Source: a virus
DNA length: 44,023 nt
IMG/VR virus record: IMGVR_UViG_3300027833_001313
Coordinates: 1-44,023 of that record
Strand: one strand, 5' to 3'
The notes under the pieces: generated by a model
Told to the model about the DNA's origin: nothing
Database searches by the model: none
What the model saw: the letters and a program-made list of their open reading frames with translations, nothing else
Part shown: positions 7,630-17,700 of the stretch, in pieces
Numbering within the stretch: the first letter of the stretch is position 1
Layout: every line of letters begins with the position of its first letter
Program-made: the position numbers and the translations under genes

Positions 7630-8541
7630 TTATGTGAATGTATTTGAGCTACCAGTTGAGATAGTAGGGGCTGCAACCTGCACGTTTGATCCAGTAGCAC
7701 GTATATACGATAACGCACTAGTTAGTGTACCTTTTACATTTTCGTCAACTGCTGGGCCTACGCCTGTTTGGTCGCCGGTGTCATCATCTCTATAAATCAT
7801 ACGAATTCTAACGCCATTTGTAATCGAACGTGCTTCAATTTGATAATCGTTTTCTGAGTATGGATTTGTACCTGTCTTTGATACCAAATAGCGAGCAGTA
7901 GTAGTAAGATCATAATAACCATCATTAATAACAGTACCAGTTGATCCTGTTTTACTAACACCAATATGATCCATAGTAACAACACCTGGTCCTGCGGCCA
8001 TTGATTTCCAATCTAGTGTTTTTGCTTCACTGCCTGTATAAGATAGTGTTGACGAAAATACTAGTTTTCCACCTGCATTAAAGAATGCCTTTGCTGCGTT
8101 TGCACTTGCCCAAGTAAACTGTACATCATGTACTTGTGTGCCGTTCCAATTAGATTTAGTTTTACTTCTAGCCGATGTTGTGCTAGACTGTCCTGCTGCT
8201 ATTGAAAATCTATTTCCCGAAGCTTTGATGAAATTAATTGTGGTTTCAAGTGCATCGTGTATTGCTTTTGTAATTCCGCTATCAGTATTAACCGTTGCTA
8301 ATGCAGGACTTGGTGCTGATCCAACTTGGTGAGTGTAAGCTTTAACTGCATCAGTTTTTAATGCATTCCACGCTGTGGCTGTAACTTTATCACCAGGACT
8401 AACTGACGGAGCCGAAGTTGATTGAAGATATCCAGCTGCTCCTGTTCCTGTTCCTGTTGGTGTGCCCATAACGAGATTAATACCCGATCGTAGTGTAGTA
8501 TACTGTGCTTCGCCTATTTGTTGGCCAACATTAACTGCCAT
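7630..8541 (-). CDS. Virion structural protein (tail/fibre-associated, putative)
   Basis: A 303-residue protein rich in Thr, Ser, Gly and Ala, with almost no cysteine, as is usual for phage fibre or decoration proteins. The N terminus MAVNVGQQIGEAQYTTLRSGINLV and the later segment FFNAGGKLVFSSTL recur in virion proteins of marine myoviruses, as I recall them. It has its own late promoter (TATAAATA at 8568-8575) and a GAGGA ribosome site. It is the last gene of the late structural block before the early cassette. It may form a fibre tip or accessory component that works with the three fibres upstream. The structural role is fairly likely; location in the particle is not known. Confidence 0.65.
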   Translation of the reverse strand: MAVNVGQQIGEAQYTTLRSGINLVMGTPTGTGTGAAGYLQSTSAPSVSPGDKVTATAWNALKTDAVKAYTHQVGSAPSPALATVNTDSGITKAIHDALETTINFIKASGNRFSIAAGQSSTTSARSKTKSNWNGTQVHDVQFTWASANAAKAFFNAGGKLVFSSTLSYTGSEAKTLDWKSMAAGPGVVTMDHIGVSKTGSTGTVINDGYYDLTTTARYLVSKTGTNPYSENDYQIEARSITNGVRIRMIYRDDDTGDQTGVGPAVDENVKGTLTSALSYIRATGSNVQVAAPTISTGSSNTFT

Positions 8542-8567
8542 ATTATATCCTCTTTATTAACTACGTA

Positions 8568-8575
8568 TATTTATA
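8568..8575 (-). promoter_or_regulatory. T4-type late promoter TATAAATA
   Basis: A perfect TATAAATA on the minus strand, 26 nt before the ATG at 8541. Its internal TAA (8573-8571) is also the stop codon of the preceding fibre gene. In T4 this box is read by polymerase carrying gp55, which is encoded at 39095. Confidence 0.8.
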
Positions 8576-10091
8576 CTTTTAAAACACACTCTATTAATTT
8601 TTCTGATTCGTCTTCACTTGATTCTAATGCAATACCAACTAATGCCAACCCTGTAATAGTTGAACATACTCCATCTTCCCAGGCAAATACAGGCTGTCCT
8701 TTTGTTATAACACCTTTTACTCTTACTGGAACACGCCCTTTAAGACCAATTGCTTGGCCATCACAGTCGCTATTCATTAAGTATGCAGGTTCTGCAGATA
8801 TAACACCAATACACATATTGCCTGCGCTTGCTGCTTTTGCTTCAGCTTCGCCGCCAACTGCCATTGCTGTGCCTACTGGATATTCTTGATCAGTTGTGTA
8901 TTTTTCTGCAAGGTCAGCATAACGTGCGCTAGTTGCAGTACCTTGGAATAGTACTGCGTTTAAGTTTCCACTTGCATCTCTAACTGCAACAGTATTACTA
9001 GTACCAGTTCCAATAGTATCAACTGCACCTGGTCTTGCTGAACCGCCAACTACTAAAGCACTTGTTTTTTCTGATAATCCGTAAAGATTAGAAGCATGCA
9101 CTTCACTAAATAATTTTGTTGCAGTTCCTAAAGTAACAGATTCGACGCCATTGCCAGCAGTATTGCTTCCTGGAACAACTTCTCCAGGCTCCATTGTTAC
9201 AATATTCTTAACTAATCCGCCTGTTTGTTTTGCTCTAAAACGTATTTCGTCGCCTTGTTGATTACTAATAACACCTTGGTTGTCGTTTTCAATAAAGATT
9301 TTTAAATCTAGGCCTGCACCAATTGCAATACCTGCATCAGTCTGAAAGTTAGTAACTTCTGTAAATACACTCGGTACACCTGGAGTTGCAGTAACATAAT
9401 TAGATGCCAATAATCCGTTTAACTTATCAGCATTAGTTGCAGTGCCGTGGAATCTTGATGTTCCAGTAGTAACACCAGCAGTAGCATTTAATGTATTTCT
9501 AAGAGTAACGCCTGGATGAATAAAATCAAATCCAATAATTGCATTTTCAGCATCGTTACTGTCTATTTCAAAAGAGTCATGAGTGCTAATAATAAACAAC
9601 ACATCATTTGTTGCACCATTACTCACAGTAGCAGCAATAATATTTCTAGCAACTGCACTAGTATCACGTACTGTTTTACTTTGCATTTGTGTAATGCCCG
9701 AGCCGGCATCTTGCGGACCAACTAGTACAAAGTCTCCACCGTTATAGGCATATAACTGTTCGTTAGTAGTATCCCACCAAAAATCACCAGTAGCTAATCC
9801 TGCAGGGGAAGTTGCACTAATTTCTGCGCCGCCTGTTGTACGCCATTTCGTGCCGTCGTTAAACTTTAGTTTACTATTTGCAGTATCAAACCAAAGTTGG
9901 CCTGTTATAGCCCTTGGTGGCTGCCCTGCCCCAGCAAAATTTTCAAGTAAAAATACAAAATTTTCATTTTGAATTTCACCGTATCCTGCATAGTTTTTGC
10001 CCACTAATTTAATATCAGTTGTTTGATCCAATGTGCCGTCTTGCACAACTGTTAACTGACTTGTGTTATATTTGTTTATTGTATATGCCAT
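8571..10091 (-). CDS. Tail fibre protein, paralogue A (shared N-terminal module, conserved C-terminal domain)
   Basis: A 506-residue fibre. The first ~125 residues form a module shared with the next two genes: a short opening (MAYTINKYN), a VQDGT...IKLVGKNYAGYGE turn, ENFVFLLENFA, then two short repeats of the type GQLWFDT...LKFNDGTKW and GDFWWDT...LYAYNGG...LVGP. This is probably the part that docks to the baseplate. The middle is beta-rich. The C-terminal ~120 residues begin ADLAEKYTTDQEYPVGT and run through GVISAEPAYLMNS and LKGRVPVRVKG. That domain recurs at the ends of phage fibre proteins and may act in folding or as a chaperone-like tip. It has its own late promoter. Receptor specificity cannot be read from sequence. 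Confidence 0.8.
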   Translation of the reverse strand: MAYTINKYNTSQLTVVQDGTLDQTTDIKLVGKNYAGYGEIQNENFVFLLENFAGAGQPPRAITGQLWFDTANSKLKFNDGTKWRTTGGAEISATSPAGLATGDFWWDTTNEQLYAYNGGDFVLVGPQDAGSGITQMQSKTVRDTSAVARNIIAATVSNGATNDVLFIISTHDSFEIDSNDAENAIIGFDFIHPGVTLRNTLNATAGVTTGTSRFHGTATNADKLNGLLASNYVTATPGVPSVFTEVTNFQTDAGIAIGAGLDLKIFIENDNQGVISNQQGDEIRFRAKQTGGLVKNIVTMEPGEVVPGSNTAGNGVESVTLGTATKLFSEVHASNLYGLSEKTSALVVGGSARPGAVDTIGTGTSNTVAVRDASGNLNAVLFQGTATSARYADLAEKYTTDQEYPVGTAMAVGGEAEAKAASAGNMCIGVISAEPAYLMNSDCDGQAIGLKGRVPVRVKGVITKGQPVFAWEDGVCSTITGLALVGIALESSEDESEKLIECVLKV

Positions 10092-10116
10092 ATTTTAAAT
10101 AACCCCTTGTTGCTAG

Positions 10117-10124
10117 TATTTATC
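10117..10124 (-). promoter_or_regulatory. T4-type late promoter GATAAATA
   Basis: GATAAATA on the minus strand, 25 nt before the ATG at 10091, with AAGGGG as the ribosome site between. It lies in the 38-nt gap after the stop of the preceding fibre gene. The spacing matches the other late boxes in the window. Confidence 0.75.
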
Positions 10125-10129
10125 ACAAG

Positions 10130-12022
10130 TTACGGATAAGCAGACGTACTTACAAATGCCCATGCTGAACTAGTAACTTGAAACTCCATTGTATAACGAT
10201 CCGGATTTAAAGTAGCTACACCCGATGCTGTATTTGCTGCTGCAATGTCTGCAACAACTGATTCATTTTGTGTTCCTGCTGCATCAACTGCAAGCAGTGT
10301 CTTTTGTAATACACCCGAAGTATCTGTAGTTACACTGATGTTAATACCAGAAACAGTTGCATTAGCATAACTAGTACAATGTATTCTTGCAATAGTACCG
10401 TTTCTAGCAGCACTTGCCGGACTTAAACTTTCTAATATTGATCTAACATCTACATTTGGTCCTGTTCCAACACCAGGGGCATTTGGACTAGATAGTCCAG
10501 TAATGTCTAAAGTAAATACAATTGGTGCAGTTGTAATTTCTTCGTCAACATATGCTTTATTAGCTGCATCTGCGCCTACTATAGGAGTTGCTACTCCGGT
10601 AATTCGTTGACTATCAATTGTGATAAGTCCGCCAGCTGTAATACTTAATGCGCCATTAGCTGAAATGCTACCTAGATTAATATCACCAGTAACAGTTAAA
10701 CTACCTAAAGTACCAATTGTTGTTAATCCCATAGCAGTATTAACTGTATCTCCAAGTCTTGTTTTAGAAAGTACTTGTGTATTTTCAATTCTGTACTCTT
10801 TGCCAATTGTTAGATCTGCATTTTGGTTAAACGTCCAGTTTCCTGTTGATTGTACCCATTTAATTGTTTTATCAGTTGCGCCTTTAAGTGTAATTCCGCC
10901 TTGATTTGCTGTAGTATCAGTCGGAGTATCTGTTGTGCCTAACTCGATATTAGGATCTTCTACAGTCATTGTAGCGGTATTAACAGTTGTCCGAGTGCCT
11001 TCAACTGTTAAGTCACCTTCCACCGTTAAGTCACCTGTAAACTTGCCGGAACCAGTAACATCTAATGCTACTGTCGGAGTATCTTGATAGATGCCAATTC
11101 TGCTAGTACTAGTGTCTAATGTAAATGCTTCAATAAAGTCGTTTCCTTGCGGAACTCTAATAGCAAAGTCATAATTTAATTGTTTTAATTCTATTGCAGT
11201 AGTTGCACCACTTTCAACTGTCTTAAATGCAGCATATTGTGAATCACCAGAACCAACTATAAGGCCTTCATCGCCTTTAACATATAATGAAGCTTCCATT
11301 TCTTGAGCTACTACTACATTGTTTGAATCACGCTCATTAGTTGCTACAAATGACGAAGCTGCATATGAATTTCCTTGACTATCGACTAAATTTTCAGAGC
11401 TTAGTGCAGTTCCGTTAAATTTGTAGGCTCCTACTATTGTTGGATTAAATCCAACTTCAATTGATCTACCAACTGTATATGGAAGTATATTATAGTCTCT
11501 CTTAGGAGTAAATTGAAATCTACTGTGAATACCTGATAATACGCCACCGATATATTCTGCTAATACAGTACGTGTTTGGTTTCCAGTATCTACCATTGTA
11601 ACTGCTTCTAATCCAGTTTTTCCTTGAGTAGCATTATATTGCGGTCCTACTAATACTAAATCAGTGCCGTCAAAAAAGTGCAACTTATTTTGTTCATTAT
11701 CAATCCAAAGATCGCCTGCTACTAAATTAACAGGCTGTGTAGGGCTTACTGTAGGTGCGCCAGCAGTTTTAAAACTAGTGCCGTTATAAATTTTTAATCT
11801 ATCTTCACTAGTATCATACCACAACTGTCCTTGTAAAGGATTGTTAGGAGCACTAGTTGATGCAAAGTTTTCAATAATTTTTACAAAGTTTTCGTTAAAT
11901 GCTTCACCAAACCCTTTGTAATTTCTACCTACTAGAGTAATATCAGTAGATACTATGTCAATTACGCCGTCTGTAAGTTCTACTAGCAATGCGCCATTAG
12001 TTTTGTTTATTTTATAGCTCAT
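10130..12022 (-). CDS. Tail fibre protein, paralogue B
   Basis: A 630-residue fibre protein. Residues 1-130 are the same docking module as in both neighbours (VGRNYKGFGEAFNENF, GQLWYDTSEDRLKIYNGT, GDLWIDNEQ...LVGPQ). The middle carries a repeated beta pattern, GKFTGDLTVEGDLTVEGT, then VEDPNIELGTTDTPTD and GGITLKGATDKTIKW. That block is common in fibre shafts of marine phages. The C-terminal ~130 residues differ completely from the other two paralogues and probably hold the variable receptor-contact part. Its start overlaps the stop of the upstream fibre gene as ATGA, so the two are translationally coupled. No late box sits directly before it. Confidence 0.8.
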   Translation of the reverse strand: MSYKINKTNGALLVELTDGVIDIVSTDITLVGRNYKGFGEAFNENFVKIIENFASTSAPNNPLQGQLWYDTSEDRLKIYNGTSFKTAGAPTVSPTQPVNLVAGDLWIDNEQNKLHFFDGTDLVLVGPQYNATQGKTGLEAVTMVDTGNQTRTVLAEYIGGVLSGIHSRFQFTPKRDYNILPYTVGRSIEVGFNPTIVGAYKFNGTALSSENLVDSQGNSYAASSFVATNERDSNNVVVAQEMEASLYVKGDEGLIVGSGDSQYAAFKTVESGATTAIELKQLNYDFAIRVPQGNDFIEAFTLDTSTSRIGIYQDTPTVALDVTGSGKFTGDLTVEGDLTVEGTRTTVNTATMTVEDPNIELGTTDTPTDTTANQGGITLKGATDKTIKWVQSTGNWTFNQNADLTIGKEYRIENTQVLSKTRLGDTVNTAMGLTTIGTLGSLTVTGDINLGSISANGALSITAGGLITIDSQRITGVATPIVGADAANKAYVDEEITTAPIVFTLDITGLSSPNAPGVGTGPNVDVRSILESLSPASAARNGTIARIHCTSYANATVSGINISVTTDTSGVLQKTLLAVDAAGTQNESVVADIAAANTASGVATLNPDRYTMEFQVTSSAWAFVSTSAYP

Positions 12023-14124
12023 GCTATCACTCCTGTGTAGATAATATAATTCATAGTTTGATAAGGATTCATTATATTAATTGGGGCGCCCACTTCACTA
12101 AACGAACTACCAATAGGAATAAGAACATCACCACTATTTGATATCTTTTGTGATAAATTTTCAACACCTGTTTGTAAATTAGATGATAATACGCCGTCTG
12201 GAAGATCACTACGCCCATCTACTTCTCTATGAGCATAAAACTGCTGACCTGTTTCTGAAGTTAAATCATGCTGGTGTTCAGGTAAGTTATCTACCCCAAT
12301 AGTAGCAGTATCAGTACCATCTGATGCTCCTAATATACTTGCATTTGATTCTCTATTTCTTGATTCAGGATCTTCATCTGGAGGAGCAACGCCGCCCATC
12401 ATTAAGTTACCTAATGCAAATCTTCCTCTAAGATCAGGAACGTTAAAATATCCTGCACTAGGTGCTGGTCCATAATTATTACTAATTAATTGAAATAATT
12501 GACTGTATACACCAGTACTTAATTCTTGTCCGTTGCAAAATTTCCAACCAGCTGGCTCAACGCTGCCTGCATAAGGCATTATACTAGCAACAGGAGTTAA
12601 TCCTACAATACTATTAAATAAAGTTGATCTAGATACACGCTTTAGCCCTGTATTTGTCCCAGTAGTTCTGTCAATAAGAAATTCATCACTAGATAAACTA
12701 TTAGTCATTTGTTCTTTAGCACTAATAATTGTGTTTTTTAATGTAAGTGCAAACGACTTTACGCCACCACCCGTTTGGCCATCAAATGCATTTTCAACAG
12801 TTTCAACATCACCTGTAAATCTAAATGTTGTCGAACTTGTAAGTTTATCCGAACTGCCTGATTTACCACTTACGTTTCCACTAACCTGGCCTTCTAAGTT
12901 TCCTAAGAATGTAGTTGCATAAATCTTGCGCCAACGATTATCACTTCTGCCAATATTTCTAGTATTGTTAAGATCAGGTAGTATTAAATCACTTGCTGGT
13001 GTATCAACTACTAAATCGTTATTGCCTAAAGTTATACCCTTTTGTACATTTATTGCCTCGCCGATATTAAGAGTTTTTGCAATTCCCAGGCCACCTTTGA
13101 TAACGGCTGCACCGTTATTAATTGTAGTACTTTCAGTTGTGTCATTGGTTTTAATCATGCCACTAGCTAATATATTACCAGTAACATCTAATGCTTCTTC
13201 TGGAGCATCATTATTAATACCAACTCTTAAACTGCTATCAACTCTTAAAACTGTTTTACTGTTGCCTGAATTTCTAACACGAATGTCAATATTAGACCCT
13301 TCGATGTTATGCTGTATAACTCCTGCACTGCCTTCAATACCAATGTTAAGTTCAGCATTAATTCCATATGCAATGCCATTATTGTTTTGTATATTAACTG
13401 GGAAAGTAGTAGTAGATTCAATATCACCTCTTAAAAAATTAGCCGCTGGAATTGATAAATTATTAACAATTAAACTTTCTGCCTTTTCTGCAATACCATA
13501 AAACTTAACATTATTAATTCCGTCAGCGTCAGTATCTCTATTTGCTAAGTTAATGCCTGGTCTAATTTCTACACCGCTAAATCCGTTAATTGTGGCTTTC
13601 GGAATAAACGTGTCAAATGCAATAATTGCAACAACGTTTGCATTAACTTGTATTTCAATAACAGTGTAATCTATATTATTTTGACCAGTAATTGTAGTAG
13701 CAAGTGGACCAGTTGTTAATCCGCTACTAAAACTAGGTCCTACTAATATCCAATTAGATCCAGTAAACATATACAACTGTTGATTATCAGTATCGGCCCA
13801 CAAATCGCCTGTTAATGCTTGAGCATTATCTGGTTGGGTTGTACTCTTTTTAAGTCCACTAGCTGATACCCAAACTGTACCATCATAAATTAGTAATTGT
13901 TCTGTATTGTTATTGTACCATAACTGCCCTTCAATAGGAGTTGATGGCTCTGTCGGACTTGCAAAATTTTCTAGTAAGTGCAATAAGTCTTCAGCAATTG
14001 CTGCGCCGTATCCTGTGCTGTTTCTCCCTGGAAGTTTTATGCTAGTAACAGTATTAATTGTTCCATCTTCGACTACAATAGGATTCTTTTCAGCACTATC
14101 AGTAAATTGTATTGTGTACGCCAT
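12019..14124 (-). CDS. Tail fibre protein, paralogue C, with C-terminal tail-collar (gp12-like) domain
   Basis: A 701-residue fibre. Residues 1-135 are the shared docking module (KLPGRNSTGYGAAIAEDLLHLLENFA, GQLWYNN, GDLWADTDNQQLYMF). From about residue 515 it carries the phage tail-collar domain: MPYAGSVEPAGWKFCNGQEL, then YSQLFQLI..NYG, FNVPDLRGRFALG, HQHD and a closing PYQTMNYIIY. This is the receptor-binding-type domain seen in T4 gp12 short tail fibres, so the protein may be the functional counterpart of the short fibre. HQHD could bind metal, as the gp12 histidines do. GAGGG precedes the ATG. It is 4 nt after the upstream structural gene and shares that gene's late promoter. Confidence 0.85.
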   Translation of the reverse strand: MAYTIQFTDSAEKNPIVVEDGTINTVTSIKLPGRNSTGYGAAIAEDLLHLLENFASPTEPSTPIEGQLWYNNNTEQLLIYDGTVWVSASGLKKSTTQPDNAQALTGDLWADTDNQQLYMFTGSNWILVGPSFSSGLTTGPLATTITGQNNIDYTVIEIQVNANVVAIIAFDTFIPKATINGFSGVEIRPGINLANRDTDADGINNVKFYGIAEKAESLIVNNLSIPAANFLRGDIESTTTFPVNIQNNNGIAYGINAELNIGIEGSAGVIQHNIEGSNIDIRVRNSGNSKTVLRVDSSLRVGINNDAPEEALDVTGNILASGMIKTNDTTESTTINNGAAVIKGGLGIAKTLNIGEAINVQKGITLGNNDLVVDTPASDLILPDLNNTRNIGRSDNRWRKIYATTFLGNLEGQVSGNVSGKSGSSDKLTSSTTFRFTGDVETVENAFDGQTGGGVKSFALTLKNTIISAKEQMTNSLSSDEFLIDRTTGTNTGLKRVSRSTLFNSIVGLTPVASIMPYAGSVEPAGWKFCNGQELSTGVYSQLFQLISNNYGPAPSAGYFNVPDLRGRFALGNLMMGGVAPPDEDPESRNRESNASILGASDGTDTATIGVDNLPEHQHDLTSETGQQFYAHREVDGRSDLPDGVLSSNLQTGVENLSQKISNSGDVLIPIGSSFSEVGAPINIMNPYQTMNYIIYTGVIA

Positions 14125-14128
14125 CTAA

Positions 14129-14743
14129 TTATCCCTCATTAAACCCAGTTAAACTTTGAACCCTAACCGTATAATCAATTTGTATTAACCTATTAAGTGA
14201 TTTTTGTACAGGATGAAATATAACATGTGTTAATAATCTTCCAGTTCCATCTGCATTATACGCCTTTAATCCCAATTCGTCAAACACATATAAGCTTTCT
14301 AAATTAGTAGCTGTATCAAACGCATCTTGGCCACTAGGTTCACCGTAGTCTAATAAACATGTTACTAAAATATCAGTATAATTAGTACCACTTACATGAC
14401 GTGTTTCAATCTTATTACGAGCAGGATCAAGATTGTTTACACTACGATCATCTACTACTTTAGTAAATGTTTCATTATACAAACTAGCATTTGTGCCTGT
14501 GCTGTTTGGAGTTAAGTATGTAATAATACCTGTTGGGTCGACGCTAGTTCCGCCGTTACCAAATCCCATTTGATAAATCCAACCTGTGCCTGCATTGCCT
14601 AAACTTTCTGCAAGACTAATACTCATATTTTCATAATGAATAGCATTGCGCTTGTCTACAATAACTTCTCCAGTTTCTGGATTGTGTATTTTAATGTGCC
14701 CTTGTAACAGCACACCGTTTTGTTCATTTAATTTATCTGTCAT
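14129..14743 (-). CDS. Virion structural protein, unknown position
   Basis: A 204-residue protein lying between the giant baseplate gene and the fibre genes. Segments such as GVLLQGHIKIHNPETGEVIVDKRNAIHYENM, IYQMGFGNGGTSVDPTG and FDELGLKAYNADGTGRLLTHVIFHPV point to a compact beta-rich fold. As I recall, close relatives are widespread in marine T4-like phages as virion proteins. By position it could replace the T4 gp8-gp11 group that connects fibres to the baseplate, but no T4 protein is recognised. It is driven by the late box at 14772-14779, with AGG about 10 nt before ATG. Structural role likely; identity unknown. The long stretches quoted are split by variable loops in the full protein. 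Confidence 0.6.
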   Translation of the reverse strand: MTDKLNEQNGVLLQGHIKIHNPETGEVIVDKRNAIHYENMSISLAESLGNAGTGWIYQMGFGNGGTSVDPTGIITYLTPNSTGTNASLYNETFTKVVDDRSVNNLDPARNKIETRHVSGTNYTDILVTCLLDYGEPSGQDAFDTATNLESLYVFDELGLKAYNADGTGRLLTHVIFHPVQKSLNRLIQIDYTVRVQSLTGFNEG

Positions 14744-14771
14744 AGTTTTATACCTATCATCCTACTGTTAG

Positions 14772-14779
14772 TATTTATC
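14772..14779 (-). promoter_or_regulatory. T4-type late promoter GATAAATA
   Basis: GATAAATA on the minus strand, 28 nt before the ATG at 14743. Its TAA (14777-14775) is also the stop codon of the giant 4949-residue gene, so promoter and stop are the same bases. Confidence 0.75.
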
Positions 14780-17700
14780 GCGGCAGGTCAACTGTTGCGG
14801 CACGTAAGAATCTACTAATGTCAGAATCTGCATCACCTAGTGGTGTTCCTGGTTCTGTCCAACGTATTCCTTGTCGTCTAACAACTGTTACTTTAGCGTT
14901 TTGGGTTGGTGTTGCTGCTAATGTTAGCGTAGTACCATCTACACTAAATTCTGCTGGTAATATTGTGTCGCCTTCTGGACTATCTTGCGCTGTAAGTGCA
15001 GTAAAGTCATAACTACTAATTGCGTTTTTACGTAGACGCTTGCCTTCAACAAATACTTCAAACTCGTTTATACTAGAAGCTGTAAAGTCTAAAGTATATG
15101 CTGCTGTAGTACCGTCTGCTAAAAATTGTGTAGATATTGTTTCATCTTTGTAAGGTATTGTTGAAGTTGCACCTCGATTTAGCACACCTTCACCAGTTAA
15201 GTAAATAGCTTTAACACCAGTACCTAATGTACCTCTGCGTAACTGACTTAATACGTTTCCGTTTCTTACAAAATATTCAATACGTTCTCCGTCAATGAAT
15301 AGTACTCCTGGAGTACTACTTGTTGGATTAGGTGCTGGCAAAGTTGCTCCGTTAGTTACTGTAATACTATTATCGTACCAATTTAAGTCAGCAGCTAACA
15401 TTACGTTATCCCTGTCATCTAAACGCTTATAGTGTGTTCTGTTAAGCATATCTTTAAATTGACTCCATCCATATTTGTCAACTAATACAGGATCTGCAAA
15501 GTGGAGTAATTCAATTACATCATTTTGTTCAATAGCACTGTTTATCTTAATATAACGCTTGTTATCAGTTAGATAATAGTGTACACTTGGAGTTAATAAA
15601 TCGCCGTTTAATGTAACCCATACATATTCTGCATCCAGTGCAGGTTTTGATAGTTCAATTAATCCAGCTTGTAAATGATTATACTTATACCAATTGTCTG
15701 AACCAACTGTTAACGTAACTCTATCAACAACGTCATATTGCTGCCTATCAAACCCTTGTGAATCATGATTACTAAACTGATAAACTGTAATAATATCATC
15801 TTGAGTGAAAGCACTATCAAAATGTATTGTGCCTGGAGTTGAAATAAAGTTTGTATTTTCATCAAAATACCCATATCTATACTCGCCGTCATTGGTTACA
15901 TAGACATTTAGTATATCTCCATCTTTTTGTTTAACTTTTGCTCTTAATTTAATAATACTATTATCACTATTTACATTAGAACCAGTAAACGTCCAATCAG
16001 TATTATAAGTTAACTCTTTATTATTTAAGAAAACTTTCATCTGGTTATTAGTAACAGATCCTGCTGGTTTTTGGAATTCTTCTAATTGATAATCTCTAGT
16101 TCCTGCGGCTGTTACAAAACGTCTAGTATACCCTGCATTAAGAATCTTATTATTAACCTTTACAATGCCAAACCAAGCACTTGGTTCATTGTTGAACGGT
16201 GTTTGATTTAAATTAAACGATGTTGTAGATCCGTCAGCAGTAAATGTATCAATTGATACTTCACTAAAGTTTTGTGTTTTGCCTTTAAATATTGCAAAAC
16301 TTATTACACTATTAACAGCCGGTGGTGTAGATAGTGATATTACAACGTTATTAGGATAAGCATATGTTTCATCACTTTCTATAATCACGTTATTTAATTT
16401 TTCTCCATTTAATGTAACAAAATATTGTAGGTCTGCACTAAATCTTACATTAGTTAAGAATTTAGATGAAGTACCATCTGCAATAATATTATCAATATCA
16501 AGGATGTCTGTGCCACTTACGCCTAATACTGCTAGATGCACTTTTTCACTAATTGCCGGAGCAGTAGTAAATGTAACAGTTTTAGCATCATAATTAACTG
16601 TGTAAGCAGAAGAAGCTATAATAGTTGTTCCAACCTTCACAAACACACCATTAGCCTGTAACGGTGTTGTGTCTAAGCTAAACGTAGTTGTAGTGCCATC
16701 GCCTGTATAGTTTCTTGATACTATTTGACTACTACCAGCTTTTGGTCTTTCGTATACCTTAATATCAACCGTGTCAAGTAACTGTCCTGGAACTAGTTCT
16801 TCTGGACCTGCACTTGTAGTTTGTGTTACAAATCCATCACCATCAATAGTAATATCTTCTGCATTTAAGCCAGTGGCTGTAGAATAGTTAAGGGCGCCGC
16901 CAGTAATAAGAGTATCATAACTATTCACATCTGGTAGGAAAGTACCGTCGCTAGTTGATTTTCTAATAATAATTTTGTCGTTGGCAGCGTTTGTAAGATT
17001 AAGGCCATCATTGTCAAGGAATACAATTTGTGTAGTCCCGTCACCTGTAATACTTTGGCATAGTGCATTTGGATTAGTTAAAGGTTCTGCTGTGCCAAAA
17101 TTTGCATCATCAACACGCACCCCATTTAAGTAAACATTGTATACTGATCCGTTTGCTAATGGTGCAGCAAGATCAAGACTTATTGTAGAACCGTCTAATT
17201 CAAAAATTTCATCTTCAAATGTTGTGTCATAACTATCCCATGTGTCGTTATACCATTCGTTTGAATCCCAACCTCTACCAGTACCAAAATCAAAGCTTTT
17301 AACTTCAACTCCGCCATAATCTACACCAGTCATTAGCTGTGATAAATCCTTGCCGGGCATACCAACTGTTGGAGTATAAAAATTGTTAATCCTGTCTTGG
17401 GCTTGCATTAACACAATAGATTTTTTATAATTAACAATTATAGTAGCACTAGCTACTGGAGCATTAGTAAATTCTATTTGGCCATAATAACGATCATATC
17501 CTTTTGTAGTATCTAACTTATTTGTAAATGTATATTCACTATCTAACGATTCTGCTCCATTAACAAATACACTAACTGCTGACTTTGATAAGTTCATTGG
17601 CCATGTTAGTGCAAACTCAAACTGACTGCCGCTAGCAGTAAATGTTTCTGTGTGATTTATTACTGTATAAACATATGTTCCAGTAGTTCTATCATACTTA

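Noticed and set aside
12926-13501. A 191-residue plus-strand open frame inside the fibre C gene
   Set aside because: It is opposite a well-supported fibre gene, starts without a ribosome site and reads as hydrophobic shadow sequence (runs of Leu/Pro/Ser), as do other plus-strand frames over the minus-strand structural genes.
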